Positions 19,386 to 28,499 of a stretch of 64,000 nt of DNA are shown in pieces. The notes below the pieces were generated by a model, which was not told the origin of the DNA, made no database searches, and saw only the letters and a list, made by a program, of their open reading frames with translations. The DNA is taken from contig NZ_CANLTC010000003.1 of the NCBI RefSeq assembly GCF_947493865.1, positions 186,001-250,000 on the forward strand, given 5' to 3'. The DNA comes from an uncultured Halomonas sp. (GTDB taxonomy: Bacteria; Pseudomonadota; Gammaproteobacteria; Pseudomonadales; Halomonadaceae). Made by a program: the position numbers and the translations under genes. Position 1 is the first letter of the stretch. The number at the start of each line of letters is the position of its first letter.

Positions 19386-20000
19386 ATGTTCACTGGAATC
19401 GTTCAGGGCACCGCCGAGCTGGTGTCGATCGAAGAAAAAAGCGAGTTTCGCACCCACGTAGTGGCGCTGCCGGAACCCTTGAGCGAGGGGCTGGCGCTGG
19501 GGGCTTCCGTGGCGCATAACGGCTGCTGCCTGACCGCCACCGCCATCGAAGGAGAGCGGGTCAGCTTCGATCTGATGCGGGAAACCCTGCGCTTGACCAA
19601 CCTGGGCGATCTGGCGCTGGGCGATCGGGTCAATATCGAACGCGCCGCGCGTTTTGGCGATGAGATCGGCGGCCACGCCATGTCCGGGCATATCATCTGC
19701 ATGGCAGAGCTTGTCGACATCGAAGAGGCGCCGAACAACAAGCGCCTGTGGTTCGAACTGCCCAAGACGCATGCGCGGTTTCTGTTCGAAAAGGGCTATA
19801 TCGGCATCGACGGGATCAGTCTGACCATCGGCGAGGTGCAAGGCGCACGGTTTTGCGTCAATCTGATTCCCGAGACGCTGGCGCGTACCACCCTGGGGGA
19901 GCGCAAGCGGGGCAGTCGCGTCAATATCGAGATCGACCCGCAGACTCAGGCCATCGTCGAGACCGTGGAGCGGGTGCTGGCCTCTCGCGATTTTAGATAG
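19386..20000 (+). CDS. ribE: Riboflavin synthase alpha subunit
   Basis: Final step of riboflavin synthesis: dismutation of two 6,7-dimethyl-8-ribityllumazine molecules. The 204-residue product starts with the invariant MFTGIVQG, which fixes the ATG at 19386 (GGGAGAGCAGG upstream). It consists of two tandem lumazine-binding repeats, the second beginning around residue 100 ([13 protein letters not shown]). No FMN riboswitch is visible upstream. It is divergent from metN and precedes the nucleobase salvage genes. Confidence 0.95.
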   Translation: MFTGIVQGTAELVSIEEKSEFRTHVVALPEPLSEGLALGASVAHNGCCLTATAIEGERVSFDLMRETLRLTNLGDLALGDRVNIERAARFGDEIGGHAMSGHIICMAELVDIEEAPNNKRLWFELPKTHARFLFEKGYIGIDGISLTIGEVQGARFCVNLIPETLARTTLGERKRGSRVNIEIDPQTQAIVETVERVLASRDFR

Positions 20001-20105
20001 TCTCGCTTGGTTGACACCTCTTGGTTACCATAGGCCATTTTTTCTTCATAATTCTATCGGCAGCTCATCTACCCCCACATAACAATCATGCGAAGGGTCG
20101 AACCC

Positions 20106-21410
20106 ATGTTGAAAAAGCATCTTGACGACTATTTCAAGCTGGAAGCGCACAGCACATCGATACGCACCGAAATCGTCGCCGGTATCACCACCTTTCTGAC
20201 CATGGCCTACATCATCTTCGTCAACCCCAGCATTCTGGCCCAGGCGGGCATGGACAGTGGCGCGGTGTTCGTGGCCACTTGCCTGGCCGCCGCCATCGGC
20301 TGTCTGATCATGGGGTTCTGGGCCAATTACCCTATTGCCATGGCGCCGGGCATGGGGCTCAACGCCTTCTTCACCTTCAGTGTCGTACTGGGCATGGGCT
20401 ACACCTGGGAAGCCGCCTTGGGGGCGGTATTCCTGTCCGGGATACTCTTCCTGCTGCTCAGTATCTTTCGCGTTCGCGAGTGGATCATCAACTCGATTCC
20501 CATGTCGCTGCGACTCGGCATCGCGGCGGGCATAGGGCTTTTTCTAGCGCTCATTGCCCTGCAGAACGCGGGCATCGTCGTCGCTCATCCCGCCACGCTG
20601 GTGACCATCGGTGACCTGTCCCAGCCCGCAGCCCTGTATACCCTGGCTGGGTTCTTCGTCATCACGGCGCTCTCCTATCTGCGGGTCGTCGGCGCCGTCA
20701 TGGTCGGCATCCTGGGGGTCACCTTCGTCGCCATCCTGCTGGGGCACAGTGAATTCGGCGGTATCGTCTCGGCGCCGCCGTCCATCGCGCCGGTATTTCT
20801 GGAGTTGGATATCGCCGGTGCCTTGAATGTCGGCATGATCAGCGTGGTATTCGCCTTCCTGTTCGTCGATCTGTTCGATACCGCCGGCACCCTGATCGGC
20901 GTGGCCCAGCGTGGCGGGTTGCTCGACAAGGACGGCAAGCTGCCCCGGCTCAACAAGGCCTTGATGGCGGACAGCACCGCCACCATGAGCGGCGCGCTGC
21001 TGGGTACTTCCTCGACGACCAGCTACATCGAGAGCGCCTCGGGCATCGCCGCTGGCGGGCGTACCGGGCTGACCGCGGTGGTGGTGGCGATCCTGTTTCT
21101 GGTCAGCCTGTTCTTCGCGCCCCTGGCAGGCTCAATCCCGGTCTACGCCACCGCCGGGGCACTGCTCTACGTGGCGGTACTGATGTGCGGCAGTCTGGCT
21201 CATGCCAACTGGGACGACGTCACCGATGCGGGCCCCGTGCTGATTGCCGCCTTGGCCATGCCTCTGACCTATTCGATTGCCAACGGCATTGCCCTGGGCT
21301 TTATCAGCTATGCTGGCATCAAACTGTTGTCCGGACGCCACAAGGAACTCAATCCGGCGGTCGTGGTGCTGGCTATCCTGTTTGCACTGAAGTTTTTGTT
21401 TATCGACTAA
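20106..21410 (+). CDS. NCS2-family purine permease (AzgA/PbuG-like)
   Basis: Proton-coupled nucleobase importer, 434 residues with about 12-14 membrane segments. Family motifs include TFLTMAYIIFVNP near the N-terminus, APGMGLNAFFTF, and SSTTSYIESASGIAAGGRTGLTA, which marks the adenine/guanine/hypoxanthine branch rather than the uracil branch. The next genes are two purine phosphoribosyltransferases, which supports purine uptake. The ATG at 20106 (MLKKHLDDYF) with AAGGG upstream is preferred over 20088. The 105 bases before it are AT-rich and may hold its promoter. Confidence 0.88.
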   Translation: MLKKHLDDYFKLEAHSTSIRTEIVAGITTFLTMAYIIFVNPSILAQAGMDSGAVFVATCLAAAIGCLIMGFWANYPIAMAPGMGLNAFFTFSVVLGMGYTWEAALGAVFLSGILFLLLSIFRVREWIINSIPMSLRLGIAAGIGLFLALIALQNAGIVVAHPATLVTIGDLSQPAALYTLAGFFVITALSYLRVVGAVMVGILGVTFVAILLGHSEFGGIVSAPPSIAPVFLELDIAGALNVGMISVVFAFLFVDLFDTAGTLIGVAQRGGLLDKDGKLPRLNKALMADSTATMSGALLGTSSTTSYIESASGIAAGGRTGLTAVVVAILFLVSLFFAPLAGSIPVYATAGALLYVAVLMCGSLAHANWDDVTDAGPVLIAALAMPLTYSIANGIALGFISYAGIKLLSGRHKELNPAVVVLAILFALKFLFID

Positions 21411-21443
21411 CGCTTACCCAATGTTCATCGCATAAGGCATCCC

Positions 21444-21989
21444 ATGAGTATCTATGGCGACTACATCAAGTCCGTGATTCGCACCGTGCCCGATTGGCCT
21501 CAGAAAGGAGTCAATTTCCGGGATATCACCCCGGTATTGCAGAATCACTCTGCCTTTCGCAAATTGATCGACAGCTTCGTGCATCGCTATCAGGAGTCGA
21601 AACTGGATGCCATTGCCGCGATCGATGCCCGGGGCTTCATCATCGGTGCACCGGTCGCCTATGAGTTGGGCTGCAGTTTCGTACCGGTGCGCAAGAAGGG
21701 TAAGCTGCCGTTCCAGACCATCAGCGAAACCTACACCCTGGAATATGGTGAATCCACGGTGGAGCTGCACTCCGATGCGTTTCGCGAAGGCGATCGTATT
21801 CTGGTGATGGACGATCTTATCGCCACCGGTGGCACCATGCTGGCGGCGGCAAAGTTGATCCAGCGCAGCGGAGGACAGGTAGTGGAAACCGCTACCATCA
21901 TCGACCTTCCGGAACTGGGCGGCTCGAAGAAGATCCGGGAAGCCGGCCACGAGGTGTTTGCCGTCTGTTCCTTCCTCGAAAGTGAGTGA
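21444..21989 (+). CDS. apt: Adenine phosphoribosyltransferase
   Basis: Salvages adenine with PRPP to AMP in the cytoplasm. 181 residues, the normal length. The PRPP-binding motif [13 protein letters not shown] is at residues 120-132. The N-terminal region [11 protein letters not shown] and the loop [20 protein letters not shown] are typical of Apt. It lies 33 bases after the purine permease and eight bases before gpt, so it is probably in one operon. Confidence 0.96.
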   Translation: MSIYGDYIKSVIRTVPDWPQKGVNFRDITPVLQNHSAFRKLIDSFVHRYQESKLDAIAAIDARGFIIGAPVAYELGCSFVPVRKKGKLPFQTISETYTLEYGESTVELHSDAFREGDRILVMDDLIATGGTMLAAAKLIQRSGGQVVETATIIDLPELGGSKKIREAGHEVFAVCSFLESE

Positions 21990-21996
21990 TTCGACC

Positions 21997-22485
21997 ATGA
22001 CCGCCAATCGCTATCAGCAACATTTCACCGTCTCCTGGGATCAGCTCCACCGCGATGTGCGTGCGTTGTGCCATCAGCTCATCGAGCGGGATTTCAAGGG
22101 TATCGTGGCGATCACTCGCGGCGGGTTGATCCCAGCCGCACTGATTGCCCGCGAACTCAATGTGCGACTGATCGATACCGTATGCATCAAGAGCTACGAT
22201 CATATGGACCAGGGCGGGCTCGAGGTCATGAAAGGGGTCGATCATGACGGCGACGGTTGGCTGCTGATCGATGATCTGGTGGATACCGGCAAGACTGCTC
22301 GAGTGGTACGAGACATGCTGCCCAAGGCGCACTTCGTCACCATCTATGCCAAGCCGGAAGGGCGCCCGCTGGTGGATCAGTGCCTGACGGAAGTGGCCCA
22401 GGATTGCTGGATTCAGTTCCCCTGGGATATGGGCATTGCCTACGTGGAACCGCTGGTGGATCAGGTTCGAGGTCAAAATACATGA
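21997..22485 (+). CDS. gpt: Xanthine-guanine phosphoribosyltransferase
   Basis: Converts guanine and xanthine (and weakly hypoxanthine) to their nucleotides. 162 residues from the ATG at 21997. RGGLIP at 41-46, [10 protein letters not shown] near 60-69 and the PRPP motif [10 protein letters not shown] at 91-100 match Gpt, as does [19 protein letters not shown]. Overlap with apt is avoided by eight bases. A second purine enzyme of this type, hpt, is at 45.7 kb. Confidence 0.94.
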   Translation: MTANRYQQHFTVSWDQLHRDVRALCHQLIERDFKGIVAITRGGLIPAALIARELNVRLIDTVCIKSYDHMDQGGLEVMKGVDHDGDGWLLIDDLVDTGKTARVVRDMLPKAHFVTIYAKPEGRPLVDQCLTEVAQDCWIQFPWDMGIAYVEPLVDQVRGQNT

Positions 22486-22570
22486 ACTGCGATCTGCTGC
22501 GTGTCGGTCATACTTTGTTAAATTCGGACTCTAACTCGCTAGATCGTGAGCAGGCTCAAAGGAGATGAGT

Positions 22571-23260
22571 GTGTCCGCCAATCCTTTACCGGAGAGCTGG
22601 AACCGCTATCTGGGCGATGAGTTCGATGCGTCCTACATGCAAGCCCTGCGTGCTTTCCTGGCCCGGGAGAAAGAAGCACACAAGGTCATCTATCCCCATT
22701 CATCGAACTGGTTTCGCGCCTTCGAGCTTACGCCTCTCGATCAGGTTCGAGTGGTGATTCTGGGTCAAGACCCTTACCACGGCCCGAATCAGGCTCATGG
22801 CCTGTGTTTTTCCGTGCGTCCGGAGGTGCCCACGCCGCCCTCCCTGCAGAACATCTACAAGGAACTTGCCCAAGACGTTGGCATGACGCCGGTGAGCCAT
22901 GGTTTTCTTGAAAGCTGGGCCCGCCAGGGTGTGCTGCTGCTCAACAGTGTACTCACCGTTGAACAGGGCAATGCGGGATCACATCGCAACCAAGGCTGGG
23001 AGCGTTTTACCGATCGCGCCATTCAGGTTGTCGATGAGCACTGCGATCATGTGGTGTTTTTGCTATGGGGCAGCTATGTTCAGAAGAAGGCCGCGTTCGT
23101 TGACCGAGACAAGCATCTGGTGCTGCATTCGCCGCATCCCTCGCCGCTCGCCGCACATCGGGGGTTCTTTGGCCAGCATCATTTTTCCCAGGCCAATGCC
23201 TTTCTCGAGGCCCGGGGCAAGGGTGCCATCGATTGGCAGTTGCCGGCCCAGGCACGGTAG
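22571..23260 (+). CDS. ung: Uracil-DNA glycosylase (family 1)
   Basis: Removes uracil from DNA as the first step of base excision repair. The water-activating motif GQDPYHGP and the DNA-intercalation loop [10 protein letters not shown] are both intact. I choose the GTG at 22571 (229 residues) because AAAGGAG lies six bases before it; the ATG at 22565 directly abuts that site. The gene sits between purine and pyrimidine salvage genes, an arrangement in which the released uracil could be re-used by Upp. Confidence 0.94.
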   Translation: MSANPLPESWNRYLGDEFDASYMQALRAFLAREKEAHKVIYPHSSNWFRAFELTPLDQVRVVILGQDPYHGPNQAHGLCFSVRPEVPTPPSLQNIYKELAQDVGMTPVSHGFLESWARQGVLLLNSVLTVEQGNAGSHRNQGWERFTDRAIQVVDEHCDHVVFLLWGSYVQKKAAFVDRDKHLVLHSPHPSPLAAHRGFFGQHHFSQANAFLEARGKGAIDWQLPAQAR

Positions 23261-23285
23261 AATTGCCGACGATTTTCAGCATGTC

Positions 23286-23316
23286 TTGACGCAATTTTTA
23301 TTAACGAATTTATCAT
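23286..23316 (+). promoter_or_regulatory. Probable upp promoter
   Basis: TTGACG (23286-23291) followed by an AT-rich spacer and TATCAT (23311-23316), spacing 19, or TTATCA with spacing 18. The upp ATG is 15 bases further on. Confidence 0.45.
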
Positions 23317-23330
23317 AAGGGCATCGTGCA

Positions 23331-23957
23331 ATGAGTGTTCATACCATCGATCATCCCCTGGTCAAGCACAAGCTGGGTCTCATGCGCGCCGCGGATGTCA
23401 GTACCAAGGCCTTTCGTGAGCTGGCTGGCGAAGTTGCCAAGCTTCTGACCTATGAAGCCACTCAGGATCTCAAGCTCGAATCCTCAACCGTGGTTGGTTG
23501 GAACGGCGACGTGGCGGTGGAGCAGCTCAAAGGCAAGAAAGTGACCATCGTACCGATCCTGCGGGCGGGGCTAGGCATGCTCGATGGCGTCACCGATCTG
23601 ATTCCCAGTGCGCGCATCAGCGTCGTAGGACTCTATCGCAACGAGGAGACTCTGGAACCGGTGGCCTATTTCGAGAAATTCGCCAACGACCTTGGCGAGC
23701 GCTTGGCCATCGTCATCGATCCGATGCTGGCGACCGGCGGCTCCATGCTGGCCACCCTGGACAAGCTAAAGGAACGCGGCTGCAAGTCGATGAAGGTCAT
23801 CGTGCTGGTCGCCGCGCCGGAGGGCATTCGCCGTGTGCAGGAGGCTCATCCGGATGTGGATATCTATACCGCGGCCGTCGACGAACGACTCGATGAGAAT
23901 GGGTATATCGTGCCGGGGTTGGGGGATGCGGGGGACAGGATCTTTGGCACCCGCTGA
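23331..23957 (+). CDS. upp: Uracil phosphoribosyltransferase
   Basis: Converts uracil and PRPP to UMP. 208 residues, the exact usual length, with [10 protein letters not shown] near 74-83, the PRPP motif [11 protein letters not shown] at 129-139, and the C-terminal uracil-binding stretch [17 protein letters not shown]. uraA follows 274 bases later, after a repeat copy and a hairpin terminator. Confidence 0.97.
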   Translation: MSVHTIDHPLVKHKLGLMRAADVSTKAFRELAGEVAKLLTYEATQDLKLESSTVVGWNGDVAVEQLKGKKVTIVPILRAGLGMLDGVTDLIPSARISVVGLYRNEETLEPVAYFEKFANDLGERLAIVIDPMLATGGSMLATLDKLKERGCKSMKVIVLVAAPEGIRRVQEAHPDVDIYTAAVDERLDENGYIVPGLGDAGDRIFGTR

Positions 23958-23964
23958 GAATCTG

Positions 23965-24117
23965 CACACAATCTACTGCACTCGGTGATACGTTGTTGAA
24001 ACTCATCTGGCACGCCAGCCCGGTCAAATGCTCATTTACACCCCGTAAACTCCGCTTTCTCGATGAGTTTCGCCTAGTCTCACCTTCATTCGTAACGATT
24101 GTGAGCAGTTTCTAATA
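23965..24117 (+). repeat. Dispersed intergenic repeat, copy B
   Basis: Plus-strand copy with blocks GTTGTTGAAACTCATC, GCCAGCCCGGTCAAATG, CTCATTTACACCCCGTAAAC, CTCGATGAGTTTCGCC and CATTCGTAACGATTGTGAGC. Same order as copies A, C and D. Lies between upp and uraA. Confidence 0.75.
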
Positions 24118-24139
24118 TGATCGGATCTAATTGATATTC

Positions 24140-24177
24140 AACGCCTCTTTCGTTTCTGACGTCAGGGGCGTTTTTTT
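24140..24177 (+). terminator. Hairpin terminator between upp and uraA
   Basis: Stem AACGCCTC/GGGGCGTT (one G-T pair) with a 17-base loop, followed by seven T. It ends about 55 bases before the uraA ATG, so it may simply end upp or may attenuate uraA. Confidence 0.65.
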
Positions 24178-24231
24178 GCCTGCCGACTGGGCAGACAATG
24201 ACGCAGGAACGACAACTCTGGAGATTTTCTG

Positions 24232-25476
24232 ATGACCGATGCCGTAAATTCGGTACCCGCCAAGGAGTCCTGGCCACATACGCTGCTGGCCGGGTCGCAA
24301 ATGCTGTTCGTCGCCTTCGGGGCGCTGGTACTGGTGCCGCTGCTGACCGGTCTCGATCCGAGCGTGGCGCTGTTCACCGCCGGCATCGGCACCCTGGTGT
24401 TTCATGGTGTGACGCGCAAGAGTGTGCCAGTGTTTCTGGCGTCGTCATTCGCTTTTATTGCCCCGATCCAGGGCTCGATCGCGAACTTCGGTATTCCCGC
24501 AACCCTGGGCGGGCTGTTTGCCGCAGGGTTGGTCTACATCGTGATTTCCCAGTTCGTGCGGCTCAAGGGGACCGCCTGGTTGCATCGCTTGCTGCCACCG
24601 GTGGTGGTCGGGCCGGTGATCATGGTCATCGGGTTGGCCCTGGCACCGGTCGCGGTGAATATGGCCACCGGCGAAACCAGCGATAACATCGATTACACCC
24701 AGGCCATCTTCCTGTCCATGAGCAGCCTGCTGGTCACGCTGCTGCTGGCGGTGTTCGGACGCGGCATGCTGCGGTTGGTGCCTATCCTGGGCGGTATTCT
24801 GGTGGGCTACACCCTGGGGTTGATCATGGGGGTGGTCGATCTATCCCCGGTACGTGAGGCAAGCTGGCTGGCGCTGCCGGATTTCGTTGCGCCGACATTT
24901 CATCTGTCGGCGATCCTGTTCATGATTCCGGTGGCGATCGCGCCGGCGGTGGAGCATATCGGCGACATGATCGCCATCGGCTCGGTGACGCGTCAGAACT
25001 ATCTGACCAAGCCCGGGCTGCATCGCACGCTCCTGGGCGATGGCCTGGCGACGTCCACGGCGGCGCTGTTCGGCGGACCGCCCAACACCACCTATTCCGA
25101 AGTCACCGGGGCGGTAACCCTGACCCGCAACTTCAACCCCAATATCATGGTGGTGGCCGCCGTTGTCGCGATCGTGCTGGCCTTCGTGGCCAAGCTGGGC
25201 ATGCTGCTGCAGACCATTCCCGGTCCGGTGATGGGCGGCATCATGACGCTGCTGTTCGGCTCGATCGCCGTGGTGGGCATGAATACGTTGGTACGTGCGG
25301 GCGCGCCGCTGACCGCACCACGCAATATGGTGGTGGTGTCGTTGATTCTGGTATTCGGTATCGGTGGCATGCAGATCGGCGGCGGCCAGTTTGCGTTGCA
25401 GGGCGTCAGTCTGGCCGCGGTAGTGGGAATTCTACTGAATTTGGTGTTGCCGCCGGCCCGCGAGGATTATCACTGA
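24232..25476 (+). CDS. uraA: Uracil permease (NCS2 family)
   Basis: Proton-uracil symporter, 414 residues, about 14 membrane segments. Transport-site motifs VEHIGDMIAIG and GGPPNTTYSEVTGAV contain the two glutamates that bind uracil in UraA. The first segment LLAGSQMLFVAFGALVLVPLLTG is also family-typical. Partner of upp upstream. Confidence 0.95.
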   Translation: MTDAVNSVPAKESWPHTLLAGSQMLFVAFGALVLVPLLTGLDPSVALFTAGIGTLVFHGVTRKSVPVFLASSFAFIAPIQGSIANFGIPATLGGLFAAGLVYIVISQFVRLKGTAWLHRLLPPVVVGPVIMVIGLALAPVAVNMATGETSDNIDYTQAIFLSMSSLLVTLLLAVFGRGMLRLVPILGGILVGYTLGLIMGVVDLSPVREASWLALPDFVAPTFHLSAILFMIPVAIAPAVEHIGDMIAIGSVTRQNYLTKPGLHRTLLGDGLATSTAALFGGPPNTTYSEVTGAVTLTRNFNPNIMVVAAVVAIVLAFVAKLGMLLQTIPGPVMGGIMTLLFGSIAVVGMNTLVRAGAPLTAPRNMVVVSLILVFGIGGMQIGGGQFALQGVSLAAVVGILLNLVLPPAREDYH

Positions 25477-25529
25477 GCGGCGCGTTAGGCTATGTCTGAA
25501 AAGCTGACGAGCGATGGTCAGCCTAAGCC

Positions 25530-25700
25530 CGCTCCTGCGAGCTAACGCATTTCCCACATCCATGTGGGTCACAAAGCAAAAATCGACGATGACGGACCGG
25601 GCTCGCGATCGAGTTTACGCGGTGTAAATGAGTACTTTGATCGGACTCGCGCACGAGTCGATTTTTAACGCCGTATGGGCGAGCGCAGGCGCTTTTCGGG
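25530..25700 (-). repeat. Dispersed intergenic repeat, copy C
   Basis: On the minus strand it contains GGCGTTAAAAATCGAC, GTGCGCGAGTCCGATCAAA, CTCATTTACACCGCGTAAAC and CGCGAGCCCGGTCC, in the same order as copies A, B and D. The far end holds a separate perfect hairpin CCCACAT-CC-ATGTGGG at 25553-25568. Sits between convergent uraA and the cupin regulator. Confidence 0.72.
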
Positions 25701-25706
25701 CAAAGC

Positions 25707-26285
25707 CTAGTGATGCTGGGTGGCCCCGCCTTCGGCAAAGGAAGGCGGTGTATTGGCGCTGACGATCACGCATTCTTCATCGCCGACGTTGCGAAAACGA
25801 TGGGGTAGGCGGGAGTCGAAGTAGTAGGCATCGCCCTGGTGCAGCACTTGCGTATCCCCGTTGACGGAGATTTCGATGCTACCGGCGACTACCACGCCGC
25901 CTTCTTCACCTGCATGTTCGAGCATGTCCTCCCCGGTGTCCGCCCCGGGAGGGTAGTGCTCATAGAGAAGCGACATGCTGCGGTTCGGGCGTCGTGCGCC
26001 GACGAGGCGCCAGGAGAGATTGCCGTCACCAATTTCCGTCAGTTCGTCGGCGCGATAGAACACCTGCTCATTGGCAAGTTCTTCTCCGGCGAAAAACTCG
26101 CTGATGGACACCGGCAAGGCGTCGAGAATCTTCTTTAGTGAACTGACCGATGGGCTGACGCTGTTCTGTTCGATCAGTGAAATGGTGCTGTTGGTTACTC
26201 CGGCCCGCTTGGCCAGTTCGCGCTGGGAAAGATCACGACTCTGACGCAGTTGCTTGAGACGTGTACCGACATTGAATCCGCTCAT
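25707..26285 (-). CDS. XRE-family regulator with C-terminal cupin domain (PuuR-like)
   Basis: 192-residue transcription factor. An N-terminal helix-turn-helix (about 8-60; LSQRELAKRAGVTNSTISLIE) is joined to a ligand-sensing cupin barrel (about 110-185; HAGEEGGVVVAGSIEI and HQGDAYYFDSRLPHRF). The length and domain order match PuuR and other amine or amino-acid-responsive repressors. No target operon is obvious nearby. The ATG at 26285 has AAGGA upstream and is preferred over 26330. Confidence 0.85.
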   Translation of the reverse strand: MSGFNVGTRLKQLRQSRDLSQRELAKRAGVTNSTISLIEQNSVSPSVSSLKKILDALPVSISEFFAGEELANEQVFYRADELTEIGDGNLSWRLVGARRPNRSMSLLYEHYPPGADTGEDMLEHAGEEGGVVVAGSIEISVNGDTQVLHQGDAYYFDSRLPHRFRNVGDEECVIVSANTPPSFAEGGATQHH

Positions 26286-26369
26286 CGAGCATCCTTGTTG
26301 AACATCCTTGACAGTATGATACTCCTTCATGCAAGACCCGATAAGCGCGAAAAGACGATTCGGTCGTCG

Positions 26370-28394
26370 TCATTGCTTGTAGTCACCGGGTTGGGCAACG
26401 TCGCTGAGGCCTTCAAGGAGCTTGCGGGTGGTGTCGTCCTCGAAAGCGCTGGACGGCGCATGACAGGGTAGCCAGACATGAAAGGTAGCGCCTTGGCCAG
26501 GGGTAGAGCTCACGCTGATGTCGCCGCCGCCTCGCCTCAGGATGCCGGCACAGATGGCCAGACCGAGCCCGGAGCCCGCCTCCCGGGTCGTGAAGAAGGG
26601 ATCGAAGATACGCGCCTGGAGATGGTCGGGGATGCCGGGACCTTGGTCGCTGATATCGATGCAGACTCCGGGTGCGGCGTATCGATCGCTATCCTGGGTG
26701 GTGAGAACGATATGCTGGCCTGCATTGCCGGCTTGCACGGCATTGAGTATCAGATTGACCAATACCTGTTGCAACTGGGCGCTATCGCACTCCACCTGGC
26801 GCTCAGCACGACCCTCGAGGACCAGACGTTGATCGTGCTTGTCGATGGCGTGACGCACGAGAGGCTCGATACCGGTGACGACCGCGTTGATATCCTGGCG
26901 CTGGAGCATGGGCCGCGAATGCCCCGTACTGGAGTAGCGCAACAGGTTGTCGATCAAGGCGCGAATGCGCTCCACCTGGGCGATGATGATATCGATCTCT
27001 TCCTTGACCGGTGCCGCGTCATCACCTAGCTGCTGTTCGATGAGTTCGACATGACCCAGGATCACGGCGGTAGGGTTGTTGATTTCGTGGGCGATGCCGG
27101 CGGTCAACTCACCCAGGGTTGCGAGTTTTTCCTGGGTCAGCAGCCGGGTTCGCGCCTGTTTGAGCAAGAGAATGTGCCGTTCCAGCGCGCAGGTCTTTTC
27201 TCTCAAGGAGCGGGTGCGGTCATCGACCCGCTGTTCGAGTTCGACGGCGGCTCGGCGCAGCGCGTTCTGATGGGTTTCGAGCCGATCGAGCATGGCATCG
27301 AACTCCTGGGCCAATTCCGCCAGCTCGTCGTGGCTGCCAAGCTTGCCGATACGCAAGTGATTGTCTTCGCGGACGCCGCGAATGATTCGATGCATGCGCT
27401 TGATGGGCGCCACCAGGCGCTCGACGCCCCGCAGCACGAGCCCCAGGGAAAGCAGAGTGACCAGGGCCAGAGCGATGACGATCTGCAGCAGGGTTTCCCG
27501 ATACAGGCGGGTGAAGGGGGCCTCGGGATACCCCGCATAGATCATGCCGATGCGCTCGCCTTGAATGCTCGTCAGTGCCTCGTAGGCAGCCACATACCAA
27601 TCGCTGACCACGAAGGCCCGATCGATGAAGCGCTCCCCGTGCTCGAGTACCTGCCGGGCTACCCGATTGGAGACACGCGTGCCAATGGCGCGTTCGCCAT
27701 TGGGTAGACGCACATTGGTCGCGACTCTGACGTCTCCAAGAAACAGCGTGACCGTGCCTTCGCTGTTTTCCGGCAGGGTGCCTGGCGCATAGAGCAGATC
27801 CCGAATGTCATCCACGAGTGCGGCATCCCGGTTGAGCAGCCGCCCGCTATCGAGCACGAGTCGTACGCGGCCATCCTGGTCCACAAGCGGGTAGAGGACC
27901 CGGGATACCAGCCCTTTGCGTTCGACCTGACGGGCGGTCGCCTGGGCTCGTGGCGTAGCGCGCAAGGCCATGCGTGCTTGGCCGGCAAGTTGTGTGTCGA
28001 TGACGTTCAAGCGCTCTGGCGGCAATGCATCGAATCCCGCGATGGTATCGCCTTGAAGCACAGGCTGCGCCACCTCGGAGCCTAGCTCTGTCGTCAACTC
28101 GTTCGGCGATAGCAGGCGTAGCCAATCGAGTTCATTGGCGGTGCGGATTTCTTCGAGAACAGCGGCAAGGGAAAGCGAGCCGGTACCCTCCAGAGCGGTC
28201 GCCAGGGCATGGCTGCCGGCCAGTTCCGCCAGTCGTGTCCGCTGCTGGTCGACCAGACTGTCGAGCAGGCGGCTGGCCACTGCCAGATCCGCGTGTACTT
28301 TCATGTAGAGCTGGCGATCGCTGTAGGCACTGGTCCAGTAATGTGTCAATCCCACCAGGGCCAGACTGAAAAGCAGCAAGGGCATGCAGGCCAT
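26370..28394 (-). CDS. Membrane sensor histidine kinase (dCache-like sensor, HAMP, HisKA, HATPase)
   Basis: 674 residues. A first membrane segment at 3-22, a large periplasmic region (about 25-300), a second membrane segment at 302-322, then HAMP (323-378), a coiled coil and the kinase core. The phospho-acceptor is His436 in GIAHEINNPTAV, followed by N box NLILNAVQAG, G1 DQGPGIPD and G2 GSGLGLAI. It follows the NtrC-type regulator gene on the same strand. The true start is doubtful: an in-frame TGA at 28395-28397 is directly before this ATG, and 17 codons of kinase-like N-terminus (GTG at 28448) precede that stop. Confidence 0.88.
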   Translation of the reverse strand: MACMPLLLFSLALVGLTHYWTSAYSDRQLYMKVHADLAVASRLLDSLVDQQRTRLAELAGSHALATALEGTGSLSLAAVLEEIRTANELDWLRLLSPNELTTELGSEVAQPVLQGDTIAGFDALPPERLNVIDTQLAGQARMALRATPRAQATARQVERKGLVSRVLYPLVDQDGRVRLVLDSGRLLNRDAALVDDIRDLLYAPGTLPENSEGTVTLFLGDVRVATNVRLPNGERAIGTRVSNRVARQVLEHGERFIDRAFVVSDWYVAAYEALTSIQGERIGMIYAGYPEAPFTRLYRETLLQIVIALALVTLLSLGLVLRGVERLVAPIKRMHRIIRGVREDNHLRIGKLGSHDELAELAQEFDAMLDRLETHQNALRRAAVELEQRVDDRTRSLREKTCALERHILLLKQARTRLLTQEKLATLGELTAGIAHEINNPTAVILGHVELIEQQLGDDAAPVKEEIDIIIAQVERIRALIDNLLRYSSTGHSRPMLQRQDINAVVTGIEPLVRHAIDKHDQRLVLEGRAERQVECDSAQLQQVLVNLILNAVQAGNAGQHIVLTTQDSDRYAAPGVCIDISDQGPGIPDHLQARIFDPFFTTREAGSGLGLAICAGILRRGGGDISVSSTPGQGATFHVWLPCHAPSSAFEDDTTRKLLEGLSDVAQPGDYKQ

Positions 28395-28499
28395 TCATAA
28401 CAGACGTCGCCGGATCGACGCGTCCAGCCAGCCCCGCACGCTTTTCACATCAGGCTCTCGATAATGAATTCTTTACCATGTTTCTTCATGTCGAATGCC

